DNA of 64,000 nucleotides from Ovis canadensis. Taxonomy: Eukaryota > Chordata > Mammalia > Artiodactyla > Bovidae. Every line of letters starts with the position of its first letter. Position 1 is the stretch's first letter. Location: positions 32,404,501 through 32,468,500 of the forward strand of contig NC_091255.1 in the NCBI RefSeq assembly GCF_042477335.2. Direction: 5' to 3'. Shown here piece after piece: positions 22,904 through 33,900 of this stretch. The translations under genes and the position numbers were made by a program. The notes beneath the pieces were generated by a model, which did no database searches, was not told the DNA's origin, and saw only the letters and a program-made list of their open reading frames with translations.

Positions 22904-25900
22904 TGTGAAAGAGGAGTCCTTCGCTTGTCAAAGGTGGGTCAGGTGTTTGGTCCTGCTGTGGCCACGAGGGAGGGTGTGTCACTGAGATCGGCGTACTGGT
23001 GGTCTGATACCCAGAGAATGGCCAGAGAGATCCTGACTGCCTGGGAGGGCCAGTGCCTCTTCCCTGGAGTCTCTATGGTGGGACTCAGGTCTGGATGGGG
23101 AAGAGGGTGCATGGCCTCGGGTGCCCATGGGATGCGTTGCCTGGTGGAATTGGACCAGGCTCACTGAGCATGTCTCCCTTCCCCGGAGCAGCCTGTTCCC
23201 GCGTGCAGAGGGCAGTAGCCCAGAGCCCTCCTTCCTCAGTTGGCCTCTGGCCTTCCTGTTTTGGCAGCCTTTGTCTCCTTGTGTCTTTGTCCAGTTCTCT
23301 GAGATGAGACATGTCTTCCCTGTGTGTCCAGAGATGCCCTGGTCTCTTAAGCATTGTACAGGGTGAGCCCAAGGAGAACCCTACTCCCAGCCTCAGGCAG
23401 GGACTCATGAGGTTTTGGGCAGAGCAGGGCACGGGTCCAGCTCTCCACCACCAAGGCCTGGCCTCCTGCTAAGGAAGTTACTAGAGACCCGTCTGACTGC
23501 CCAGCCTTCTCCCTGCCATGGGGCTCCCAGGGGTGTGAGTCACATTTGGAACCAAGGGGAGGAGCACAACTGAGCGCTCATTATGCAAACGTGGCCTGTG
23601 TAAATGGGGATGTTGAGACTCATTCCCACTTCGATCAAGGACTTCAGATGCCTTGTTCACTAATGTTTGTGCCCAGCTTCGTGGGCTGTGGCAGCTCCGC
23701 ACCCTTGTGTCTGGCAGCCACCTGTCCTAAGCACATGTGGGCACAAGCGTCTCCTTCTCTTCCTTTACCTACTATTTGATCATCTTCTCCCTTCTTCTTG
23801 TTTTTTTCCAGGGAAGTCCCGATTCTGTCTTGGAGAAGGCTCCTATTCCAGCAGTTTGGGGGTGCCGTCCACTACTCTGACCGTCACAGGCCTACCTTTC
23901 CCCTGGCCACCTGGCCACCAGACAAGCTGTCTGTCCCAGTGTCCCGACCTGGCCACAGCCTTGCCCGTCCCTGCCAGCACCTCCCCGTCTCTGGGCAAGG
24001 CCTCATTCCTCCAGGCTCCCCCTGCTCCTGACCGCCCGATGTGATGTGTGTCTGGGTCATTTGTCATCTTGTTTTGTCTGCAGGGGAAAGAGTTGGGCAA
24101 GGGAAGAGGGGGATAGGGTACCAGTCAAGAGTCCAGAGGCAGAGAGAGTGGTGAGGTGGGCAGCAGAGGCTGACAGCAGGGCACTGCTCCCAGGCAGGGG
24201 CAGCATCGTGCCCTGGACGTGGTAGGCAGGAGGCTGCAGCCACACCGAGCATGTCTCCCTTCCCCGAAGCAGATGCACTTAGTGGTGGCGGAGGGAGCAT
24301 TTTTCTAAGAATCTAGATTTGTAGCTGTCCTCGAAAGCGTCCTGATAGAAACCGGTTCTGCTGCTTCTACATGTCTGGAGCTCCCAACATCTACTTGCTT
24401 CTGTGCTAGGAGTTTCTTACCCACCTGCTGACATCAGGCCAGACTGCTTTTGTCCCTGCTACCCCTGGATCTTGAGCTATGTGGCTGGGTGAAGCTGAGA
24501 CACACAGCTGAGCATGCATGGGAGGCGTGTTCTTGGACGGCTTTACTTCCTGCGGGAAAGCGGTAGCTGCCAGGGAAGTCATCAGCCCCTCCCCTTTGAG
24601 CAGATGCCTTTCCCACAAAGGGGTGGGCAGCGGGGGTGGGAGGGTATTCAGGGAAAGCCAGGAGCATGCAGGGGCCTTGGCCAGGGAGAACCTCAGGGCC
24701 AAGGGCTGGCTGGGAGCCAAGTCCCTGCTGGTTGTGGAGGTTCATGGGAGGCATAGAGAGTTACTTCCATCCCCTACTTAGCGGGGAGCCCAAGAGGCGA
24801 GGTGAGGGACAATTGGATGGGTTGATCTAGCTTAGGTGTGGGGATGGGTGGTGTCTTTCTGCAGTTTAGATGTCTGGCCTCCGCCAGTGCCCTGGGGGAT
24901 TCTTTCCAGCTACTAAGCCCTTTGGTTTTTATCAGAGCTTGATCCACCCTAAATCTTAAATCCTTCTCTTCTCCTCTCCAGCCACAAGTCTGTAAGCATT
25001 TGTCACATGAGTGGGATTCCTGCAACCTGGGTCCCTGCTGGGCATAGTTCAGATACTACCCGTTACCTGCACCCTCATCCTTTGCTGGGCTGAGCTGGCT
25101 CGCCCTCTGAGAAGTGGGCCCTGCTTTCTTCTCAGCCATCTGAGTCAGTGATAGGTCATTTCTGTTGACTGGCCATCGTGGAGTTTAAGGTGAGGAGGTG
25201 TCCTCCAAGTTAAACAGTCTGAAGAGCAGACTCTTGAGGGGTGCCACAGCTCCAAGTATGTATGGGGCCTCAGTGACACACAGCTGCCAGGGTGATACCG
25301 CTAGGCTCCTGTTTCAGTGAGCAGATTACATGGACTTCCAACCAAATGCTGTGTTTGCATCAGGATCTGGGCCTATCCCCAAGGCAAGACATAAAAATGT
25401 TACACTCGTTTTTTGACTGATGTGACAATTTCCCCATTGCTTTTGTTTTTGGAGCAAAATCCTGGTCCTTCATCCTCAACTCACGTGAACTCTGTGGGAT
25501 CCTATTTATAGGCTGGGTGGACCTCTCCCCTTCACACTATCTGGGAAATGTGTTTACTCAAAGTACTAGTCCGGTTAGATTTATTCTGGTTAGAAAGTCA
25601 ACAATGTCTGTTTAGCTTGTATTAAAGATCCCCGTAGCAGCGCCCATGGCTGGAATGAGGCCCGCGGATTCTGGCAGCGTTCTGTTGGCTGGGCTTCTAA
25701 AGGAGCTTGAAAGGTCAAACTCCATTTCTTTAAAAACTGCTCCAGGTTCTGGCTGGCTTCTCTGAGTAGCTGCTATTTACAGCCGCCTGGTGGTTGTGCT
25801 GGGGTGTGTCTGTCATGCTCGGGGGGTCCCCTGGGGTTTTCAGGTGGTCCCCATTCTGTCCTACTTGGGAACCTTCCACCCACCTTCCCCCACTTCTCTG

Positions 25901-26609
25901 GCTGCTCTTCCTGCAGCCCCCACCTCCCAGAGGGCTCTGCACCCTGTCTCTGAGCCAATGGCCGGGTTGATCGCTCAGTGTGTCCAGAGAAACTGAGAGG
26001 CGTATGTGCGCTCCCTAAGAAGCAGACCTAAGTGGCCTCTGTGTGCTGATGGAGATGCTCTGGGCAGGATCTGAAATGTCCCTCCCTCACTTCATCTAGG
26101 AAGTTTATTTTGTGGCTTCTAGAGTGTACCCCACCAGCCCCACTGAGGTCCAGGGCTGTGGAGGGAAGGAGAACGAGGATGGGCCAGTCTCCCTTTGTCC
26201 TCTGGACCATGGGACTGGCAGCTTGGATTCCTGAAGGCTGCTCACTCCATCCCCCTCTTGCATTGCTCCAGAATGTCTTTCCTTTTATTGCCCCATCTAG
26301 TCTTGAGGCTCAAAGGTTGCTCCAGCCTCCTTGGTCCTTATGACTAGACTCATCCCTGATGGTGCTCTTGCTGGTATTTGAGGCGTCCCATCAGAGACGT
26401 ATTTCCTGGACATAACTTTGGCTCTGGGACCTCATGGAAGAAGCTACACTTTTCAGCTCTGTTGGGCATCCATATGCCTCTACTGAGCTGAGACTTAAAA
26501 ACAGATGTGGAGAGAGCTAGAGTTTCTATCGCTGCTAATGGATGGACATGGGAAAAATATTCTGTGGTTCAACCTTGTCAGCTTCATCTCCATGTCCAAG
26601 CCTTCTGGG

Positions 26610-26765
26610 CCCCTTGTAGCATCTAATCCAACTGTGTCATCTTCCAGATGAGAACCTTCAGCTCCAGTGAAGGGAAATAGCTTGCTTGAGGTCACATAGT
26701 CAGCTGGTGGCAAAGCTGGGATGAGAATCCACAACCCAGAGCCCTTTCTTCGGCACTACCTATGT
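26610..26765 (-). repeat. MIR SINE within 3' UTR
   Basis: 'cttgaggtcacatagtcagc' and 'gggatgagaatccacaacc' match the MIR reverse core. Confidence 0.65.
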
Positions 26766-27161
26766 GGTTGGTGGAACAAGAGAGTGGATTTCCCGGGGGC
26801 CTGAGATCTGAGGAAGCCAGTGAGCCAGTTTCTCGGCACTGGCTGGGAGGTATCAGCAGCCACCAGTGCGGGTGGGTCTCAGTCTCAGCCTCTGTTCTTT
26901 TCAGCAGGAGGGATGTTCTTTGGGATTTTTTTCAATGAGGGCTCTGGGGTTTGGCTGCAGCTCGGGCAAAGAAAACAAGGAGGGAAAGAGATTTCAGGGG
27001 ACTGTTCCTCAGTGACATTAGTTCTTCAGTCCCAATCTGTAATGAAGGCGTAGGCCTGAGCAAAGATGCAGTTAACCAAACCTCACTTTCCTTTTTTTTT
27101 CAGTTAAGGAGAAAAGGGGTAAAAGGAAACTTTTTGAACTCTCCCTGATCGTTAAACAAAG

Positions 27162-27251
27162 GTAGTCAATAAAAACCTCAGCTCAAGGGATGATAGCCCG
27201 TTTCATGTAGTCAATAAAAACCTCAGCTCAAGGGATGATAGCCCGTTTCAT
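27162..27251 (+). repeat. Perfect 45-bp tandem duplication in 3' UTR
   Basis: Copies 27162-27206 and 27207-27251 are identical. Each begins GTAGTCAATAAAAACC and so carries an AATAAA (27169 and 27214). The lack of any difference suggests a recent event or an assembly or allelic feature. Confidence 0.95.
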
Positions 27252-28003
27252 GTTCTTACCCTGACTGTTTAAGGTGCCAACTCAAACACTACCTTCATTC
27301 ATTCTTAGTCAACAGAGACAGGTCTGTTGTGGGGGAACGGTCGAGGTTCAAACAGATCTCATGGCTACCGGTGGCCGGCAGGGGCCCCATGGCTCCTCTC
27401 CAGCCTCCAGGCACCCCTCTCTCAGAGCAGGGAGAGTCAGCAGTTTGCCAGGGCTGTTCCTACCATCTGGGGCCCCCCACTGGGGCATTCTGTTCTGCTT
27501 TGATGGCTATTTTATCGCCAGTTCCTTACCCACCCCAACCCCACAGCTCCCTCTTTTCAGCAGGGCCATGTGCCTCTTTGGGAGAAAGGAGAAACCCCCC
27601 ACTAAGGCCAAGGACAGTGGAGTCCTGCCTAGTGAGACACTACTGGGGGGCAAGGGCACTGTCCTGTCCTTATCAGTCCCAGGGAGAGAGTGTGTGGCTG
27701 GAAGACTGGAATTTAAATGCCATCGTTTCTGATCTTGTGACATTTCTACTTGGAAGGGTTAATCCCCCCCCTTCCCGCTCCTTAGCATGTGTGTTAGCTC
27801 TCCCCTATCCCGGGCGTTGCCCTTCCACACTCCAGCCTGGGGAGTGCCGCTGTTTAAGTGTGAAGAGATTCCTCTGTGTGCTAGAACCTGCTTGGAGATG
27901 TAGCTTGGAGATGGTGATCCATGTGATGATGACCTTTCTGTCTTTCCTCTTTCAGAGGAGGTGATTTGTAGACCCCCACCCCCACCCCTGACTGCCTATG
28001 TAA

Positions 28004-28011
28004 TGTAAATA
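28004..28011 (+). promoter_or_regulatory. Pumilio-type element in distal 3' UTR
   Basis: TGTAAATA matches the Pumilio consensus UGUANAUA exactly. It sits 120 nt before the poly(A) signal with several near matches (TGTACATT, TGTATATT) within 100 nt. Binding is an inference from the motif only. Confidence 0.35.
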
Positions 28012-28123
28012 GTGTACATTTAATTTATTGCTATGGTAGCACATTGTATTTGTTAATGTATAAAATTCTAAAAGTTGACAAATGTATATTTTGTTGCTTA
28101 AATGTGTCTTTGCAGAAATTGAC

Positions 28124-28129
28124 AATAAA
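28124..28129 (+). terminator. Poly(A) signal of RAP1GAP2
   Basis: AATAAA lies in an AT-rich context and is followed within 20 nt by a GT-rich stretch (TTTTGTGTCC), the usual layout of a mammalian cleavage site. After it the sequence changes to ordinary intergenic composition. Confidence 0.85.
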
Positions 28130-28429
28130 TAAGATATTTTGTGTCCATCAGTGTTCAGACTTCATTGCCTAGGGCCCCAGTCCTGAGTGTCTTTCAGTAC
28201 ATCAGAGATTGAATCCATATTCCCATGGGCTGTATCTAGCTTGTAGATGTTTAATCAAGAAACACCCCTCTGACCACCAGCACCCACCCCGCCCCCCACT
28301 CCCCAGCTTCATTCTCAATAGCCAGTCAAGTTGCTCTTCCCTCACCTTTGATACCTAACCAAGTTCCTCTTAATAATTTTCCATCCAATTCCTCACCCTG
28401 CCATTGGCTAGAAATCCCCATTTGTCCCT

Positions 28430-28560
28430 GTTGTATTTGGAGTTGAGTTCAGTCTCTCTCCCTGATTGCAATAGCCTCAAATCCTCAAATAAAGTCTTCC
28501 TTGCCTTTTGAACTCTGGGGCAGTTTTTCTTTGACAGGTGGCTAACTTGTCCTCCCTTGC
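28430..28560 (+). mobile_element. Possible LTR fragment (unclassified)
   Basis: 'gattgcaatagcctcaaatc' then AATAAA at 28,488 and 'gtcttccttgccttttgaac' resembles the R/U5 region of an endogenous-retrovirus LTR. No paired LTR or viral gene was seen, and an ordinary poly(A)-like site is possible. Confidence 0.35.
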
Positions 28561-28943
28561 CCCCCAACCCAGCCTCTCCTCCTCTGCACATCCGCACCAG
28601 TGTTAGTAGGGAGAAGGGGAAGGCAGAAGAGACCTCTTATTTTGAGGCTGCTCCTGAGTGAGTACAGTGTTAGTTGTGGCACTCTGAGAAGCAGACTCCG
28701 AGACAGGAAGAAAACATTTGTTAGAAGAAAGACCTGTGAGAGAAAATGAGGAGGGAGCTGAAGAAAGCTGAAGAGTTGTCAGACTGCCACGCAGGTCTGA
28801 CCGTGAGTGAAGAAGAGATGGGAGGAAGCAACATGGCATGGAGGCATCTTTGATGCCAGTTCATTTCTAAGAAAATTCTAAGCAGGGCTACTGCAGAGTC
28901 CCCTAGCCACTGTCACCATCTCCCTGCAGATTGTGCACCCTCT

Positions 28944-28985
28944 TCCATTGCAGGCAGATTCTTTATCACCGAGCCACCAGGCCCA
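28944..28985 (-). repeat. Bov-tA head fragment
   Basis: 'attgcaggcagattctttat' followed by 'gagccaccagg' only. Confidence 0.7.
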
Positions 28986-29877
28986 CATTGATGTAGGCGG
29001 TGGTTAAAGCCTCCTTTCTCTTGGTTCTCTCTGCCTCTCTGTCTGATATAAACCCTCTGTTGGCTCCTTGTGCTTGGCAGGTATTCAGATGCTGCTGATT
29101 TGTTATAAATTTCCTTGCTATGAGAGAAATCTACATGCATACAGTCTTTGCTTAATAGTGCAAGAATTTCAAGTTTGGCTACTTCCTTGTGTCCACTCGG
29201 CTCTCAGGATGTCCCCTTGTCCTCACCTTGCAGGTAGCAATGTCTGCTGCTAAGTGTCAAACCCTAGCACTCTTTCTCTTCACCCTGCATCTACCTTCTC
29301 CTTCCTCCCGACACTAGCCATGACAAGTGGTCTCGGTGATGTTAAGACAGTCATCATACATGACTCATTGTGGGATGTGTTTGGAGGACCCTCAGTCTTG
29401 TAGGAATAAACAGAGACAAGCCAAATGCTCTCCTTCTTTCATCCCTCTCTTATACTGTCTGGAGAGTGAGGTGGGGTGTGGCTTTTATTGCTGGTTCTAA
29501 TGAAATGGTGCCTTTCTGCCAGCCTGGTGGGGCTCCATGGTTGGCTCCAGTGACCCAGCGGTTCTCTGAATTTCAAATGCAGATTTGGCAGCTCACTGCT
29601 ATAGCTCACTCAAACCTCTGCCCTCCAACATTCAATGGTGCCCCTGTGCTCCCATGACACATACTATTTATGGGAACCAGAGTTAAGTTCCAGGGAGGAA
29701 CTCTGAGAAGGAGCTATGGCATCTAAAGGCAGGGATCCACTGAAGGGGGCCACCAGACTCCATTTCTTCAGACAGAGATAATACCTGTTGGGAGCATCAG
29801 GTCATCCCCACTTCAAACCAGCTCCCTCTACTCTCAGAACAGAAAACTGCTCCCATCCAGGGATGGCTTCTTTTCAA

Positions 29878-30025
29878 GCATTTCAGTTTTAGAGTGCATA
29901 AAAATCACCTGGCGAGATTGTTAAAAATGCAGATATCAGGCATCATTCCAGAGGTTCGAATTTGATTGGGTCCCAGGAATCTGCATTTTTAATGAGCTTG
30001 TGAAGGATTCTGATGCACTGATCTG
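29878..30025. mobile_element. MER5-like hAT MITE
   Basis: 'gcataaaaatcacctggcga', 'ttgttaaaaatgcagatatc' and 'ctgcatttttaatgagcttg' match the MER5A pattern. Confidence 0.75.
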
Positions 30026-31102
30026 GTTTGTCATCTCTATATATGTCCCTTTCCTATTACAATAGTCTCAGGTCCAGTGAGAAATGGGTGGGGAACAGTG
30101 AGGGTGTGGGGGGTTTGAGAGATGCCAGTCCCCCACCTAAGGGGACTGTTATTATCATTATCACAAATATGGGAGAAATGTCTGTCCCAGCAAGACACAA
30201 GCTCTTACAGGAAAATGAAAGGAAATCACTTAGAAGAGGATAGAGAAATATAAATAAAACATGAAGCTTGTAAGAAACAGTTTAAGATGAAAATGCATTA
30301 TGGCTGCATGAATGACCAGGGCCTCCTGTAATAAGACTGGGAGAAAAGATGAGGTCATGCCTGAAGCAGAGAGAAAGAACTTGGTGAAAAGAAATTAAAA
30401 AAAAAAATCAGATCCTGAGGATTAAAAATTAAATTAAAATTAAAAATTAAAATACAGCTAGAGCCTCTTTCTCCAAACCAAAACGAATTATCAGATGAAA
30501 GATGTGATGGGAGACTTTGGAAACCCACTGGCAGTCTAGGGACAAATCAGCTGCTGGAAAGGGCTGAAGATAGCACCCCTGGGTGACATGTTCCCTGTCA
30601 CTAATGATGTTAGAGGCAAAGTAATTTAGTAACTACAGTAGGTAAATGAAAGGATGTGGTTGATGAATTGACTCCATCAAGGGGAATAATAACACAGAAC
30701 AGCCCATATAAAAGAACCAGCAGAAACAAACTGCCACATAAATGACCCCATACGAAGACATACAAATGATTAGACAGACGTAAGTTAGTGTTACAGAAAA
30801 ATGCAGACACTTTATGAGAAAGATGGGAGAAAATGTGCTCAAAGTATTGGATCAGATAAATTTTACTAATCACCTTTAAAACATTATATTAACATTAAAA
30901 AAATATATAAGACGAACAAGGAAGTCTTTATAGCCTTGCTCTAAAATATCAATTGGTGGGTTTTACAAGAATTTATCACTAATAAGGAATTTTAGGAAAA
31001 GTTCAGGGAAAATGAACAGCAAAGCCCGGATGAAATCTATCTATAAAACCTAGTATAATAGTGTATGTAATTGGAAAGGGTTTTAACTTGTTTAATTATA
31101 GA

Positions 31103-31236
31103 TTTTTTTTTTCTTTTCTTTTGGGGGGGTGGGGTGGGGTTGTGCCTCATGGCTTGAGGAAATCTTAGTTTCCTGACCAGGGATTGAACCTAGACCGATG
31201 GCAGTGAAAGCATGAGTCCCCCTGGAGCTCCGGGGA
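31103..31236 (-). repeat. CHR-type tRNA SINE
   Basis: A T-rich start, then 'gggtggggtggggttgtgcc', 'gaccagggattgaacctag' and 'agtccccctggagctccggg'. Confidence 0.75.
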
Positions 31237-31478
31237 ATGCCATAGAATTTTCTACTAAGGAAGAGAGTTTCCAAAAAAGATGAAGGATAAATTTCCAGCA
31301 GATATAAACAACTGGAATCTACTACAGGAATTCAGCAATGATAAAATTATTATCCAAGATTTTAATTCAGAGACTTATGCTAGCCCATGTACACTAGGAT
31401 GATTACGTTGCAGAACTTGAAGCAGTTCAAACTAGTTTAAACTGACAAAAAAGGAGACATTTATTAAAAGGAGATAGG

Positions 31479-31660
31479 GGTCTATACAAAAAATTGATGA
31501 ACAACAGAGCTTAATGTATAGCACAGGGAACTATATTCAATATCTTATAATAACCTATAACAAAAAATATCTGAAAGACAAAACTGAATCAATTTGCTGT
31601 ACATCTGAAATTAATGCAATGTGGTAAGTCAACTATACTTCATAAAAACATGAGGGAAAA
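31479..31660 (+). mobile_element. Ruminant L1 3' end
   Basis: 'cttaatgtatagcacaggga', 'caatttgctgtacatctgaa' and 'gtcaactatacttcataaaa' form the well-known ruminant L1 3' tail. Confidence 0.8.
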
Positions 31661-31903
31661 AAAGAGACAGTGTTTCTCCTAGATTCAAAAGGGAGGGGAT
31701 ACAACTAGGCCAACAGTAAGACAGCAAAGGTCATCAGGCCTTACGCCTATCTCTCACTTCTTCCTGCATTTCTCTGTATTTCTTTTCTCCCTGTTGTGCG
31801 GTGTCACTTCCTTATGAATATGTGAAGGCTTTTTGTTTGGTTTATTCTCTCTCTGAAGACCAGCTAAGCTGGTGTCAGCACCATTTTGTCTTCACTGCCT
31901 AGA

Positions 31904-31941
31904 CCTTGAAGTGGATTTGGGTCCTTGAAGTGGATTTGGGT
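31904..31941 (+). repeat. 19-bp perfect tandem repeat, 2 copies
   Basis: CCTTGAAGTGGATTTGGGT occurs twice head to tail (31904-31922 and 31923-31941). Confidence 0.95.
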
Positions 31942-32055
31942 CCGTGAACTGTTTCCTTTGTCAGCTGGCATGATGTTACGCTTTGTCAGTAGAGGGCGCA
32001 AGAGAGGCACTGCAAAAGGTTAAGGGGTTTTGTTTCTGGTACACCCGTGCAGGTT

Positions 32056-32142
32056 TTGTTGTAGCTCGGTGGCTGTCATGTTGGACTCTGCGGTCCCATG
32101 GATTGCAGCACGCCAGCCTTCCCTGTCCTTCACTATCGCCTC
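32056..32142 (-). repeat. BovA/BovB 3' fragment
   Basis: 'gttggactctgcggtcccat' and 'ttgcagcacgccagccttcc' resemble the reverse 3' end of BovB or BovA, diverged. Confidence 0.6.
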
Positions 32143-33260
32143 GCGCAGGCTTGGCGAGCTCTTAGACCTCACTTGGAAAACCCTTGGAACAGAGACACAG
32201 GCACTAGCTCCAGGCCATTTGAGGTTTCTTCTCATGAGGGGTTAACTGCTTGAAGTAGAGAACTGGAATTCTGGCTGTTCTCCTCAGAGAATCCCTGTCA
32301 GAGGGGAGAATCGGCAATTGGGCACTTCTAGTCTGAGAGCGCTGTCTGTTTGAAAAGGGAGCTGGCATCTGGAAACTGCTTCAGAGCGCCTTGTGTCTGT
32401 CTGAAGAAGCCTGGCTCTCCAGCACTTGACGTCCTAGAGCGCTGTCTCTGACTAGATGGTAGGTCTCAGGCTCCTGCCTTTCTCCTCAGAGAGCTACTTC
32501 TCTGTGTGAACCTCAAGGCTGTCTATTGAGGATTTCTCCTATTTTTGTGGTTTGCTAAAGAAAATCAACCACCAAGCATTTCTCCTCTATGAGTTGCTCA
32601 AGCTGTGGAGGGGGGAGGGCAGAGCCTCTGGCACTTCACCCCAGAGAGAGCTGTCTCCCTGTACAAATAAAGGAGCCAGACATCTGTCTTTTCTCCTCAG
32701 AGCAGTTTGTCTGTTTGAGAATTTGAGATTTCGCCTCAGAAAGAGTTGTGTCCTTTTCTGAGGCAGAGTGCTGGCAATCTAGCATTTCTCCTCAGAGTAT
32801 GGTCTGTCTGAGGTGGAGGACCAGTCATCGGGCATTATCTCCTCAGAGAGGTCTATCTCTCTGTTTGAAAAAACCTGCTGATGCTTCTGAATTTCACCTC
32901 GTAGAGAACTGTCTCTGCCTGAAGTCTTACCAGCCAGCCCTTCACCTTCTGGAGGGCTGTCTCTGACTGTACAGTAGTTCTGAGCTTCCTGCCTTTTTCC
33001 TCAGAGAGCTGTGTTTCTGTGTCAGCTGGAAGGTTGACCATGGGCTTTTTTCTTCCTGAAGGGCTGTCTTGCTGTTTGGTTAACAGTACTGACCAACTAG
33101 CATATCTCCTCTGATGGGATGTCTGTCTGTTTAAGGGGTAGCGCTGAGCCTCAGGATTTTACCTCAGAGAGAGTGGTCTCCCTGGCTGAATCAGAGAGCT
33201 GGACATCTTTCTTTCCATCACAGAGCTCTTTATCCTTTTCGAATTAGAAGGCCAGCTATT

Positions 33261-33681
33261 TGAATAAATATGGTACTGCTGCTGCTGCTGCTGCTGCTGC
33301 TAAGTCGCTTCAGTCGTGTCCGACTCTGTGCGACCCCATAGACGGCAGCCCACCAGGCTCCCCCGTCCCTGCGATTCTCCAGGCAAGAATACTGGAGTGG
33401 GTTGCCATTTCCTTCTCCAATGCAGGAAAGTGAAAAGTGAAAGTGAAGTTGCTCAGTTGTGTCCAACTCTTCACGACCCCATGGACTGCAGCCTACCAGG
33501 CTCCTCCGTCCATGGGATTTTCCAGGCAAGAGTACTGGAGTGGGTTGCCATCGCCTTCTCCGAAATATGGTACAGATTATGTCAATATGCAGCACTCCTT
33601 TTCCCTAGAAGCTGTTTTCTCCCCTCTTTCTCCTATTAAAACACTACAAGAGAAAAGTACAAGAATTGACAACAACAAAAG
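33261..33681. mobile_element. Retroposon insert with 15-bp target duplication, carrying a nested SINE
   Basis: AGAAGGCCAGCTATT at 33246-33260 is repeated at 33682-33696, flanking the insert. The insert's own DNA (33261-33275 and 33573-33681) ends in an A-rich 'acaacaacaaaag' tail and is not identified. The Bov-A2 at 33277-33562 sits inside it. Confidence 0.75.
33277..33562 (-). repeat. Bov-A2 dimeric SINE
   Basis: Starts with a CTG repeat (the reversed CAG tail) and holds two BovA monomers ('tcagtcgtgtccgactctg' and 'tcagttgtgtccaactcttc'). The target duplication AAATATGGTAC flanks it (33266-33276 and 33563-33573). Confidence 0.95.
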
Positions 33682-33900
33682 AGAAGGCCAGCTATTCCAG
33701 ATTTCTCCTCAGAAAAGCTGGTGCCCTTTCTGAGGTAGTGTTGTCAATCTGATGTTTCTTCTCAGAGTGCAGTCTCTCTTCATGAGGAGGGGAATCGGCC
33801 ATCAGGCCAGTTTCATCACAGAGCTCGGTCCCTCTATTTGAAAGAATGAGGTGGCCATCCTGAATTTCTCCTCTCAGTGTGCTGTGTATTTCTGAAGCCA

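Larger units (their letters stand above)
22904..28145 (+). other. RAP1GAP2: RAP1GAP2 3' UTR (about 5.2 kb)
   Basis: No further splice-compatible coding sequence was found after the TAA. The segment is non-coding, unusually free of young SINEs compared with the flanking DNA, and ends in an AT-rich block with AATAAA at 28,124. It contains an old MIR near 26,610-26,765 and a perfect 45-bp tandem repeat at 27,162-27,251. The exact cleavage position is inferred as 10-25 nt after the AATAAA. Confidence 0.8.
28146..31470. other. Intergenic DNA downstream of RAP1GAP2
   Basis: No gene was found. A possible LTR piece near 28,430-28,560, a short Bov-tA piece, a MER5-like element and a CHR SINE are listed separately. 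The A/T-rich stretch 30,240-31,080 shows nothing that I can name. Confidence 0.7.
32220..33900. repeat. Degenerate minisatellite with about 50-56 bp monomers
   Basis: About 24 monomers, most opening near TTTCTCCTCAGAGAGCTGTC and running through CTGT-TTGAA to a spacer ending in 'ggca' or 'tgaa'. Higher-order copies about 515 bp apart align well: 32,440 region against 32,950 region ('gctgtctctgact'), and 32,765-32,920 against 33,730-33,900. The array is interrupted at 33,261-33,681 by nested retroposons. Many monomers differ in length, so no coding frame is maintained. I do not recognise the family. Confidence 0.8.

Noticed and set aside
27329-27964. A 211-codon open frame in the 3' UTR
   Set aside because: No domain or family resemblance. 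It lies after the stop codon inside the 3' UTR, where chance frames are common in GC-rich DNA.
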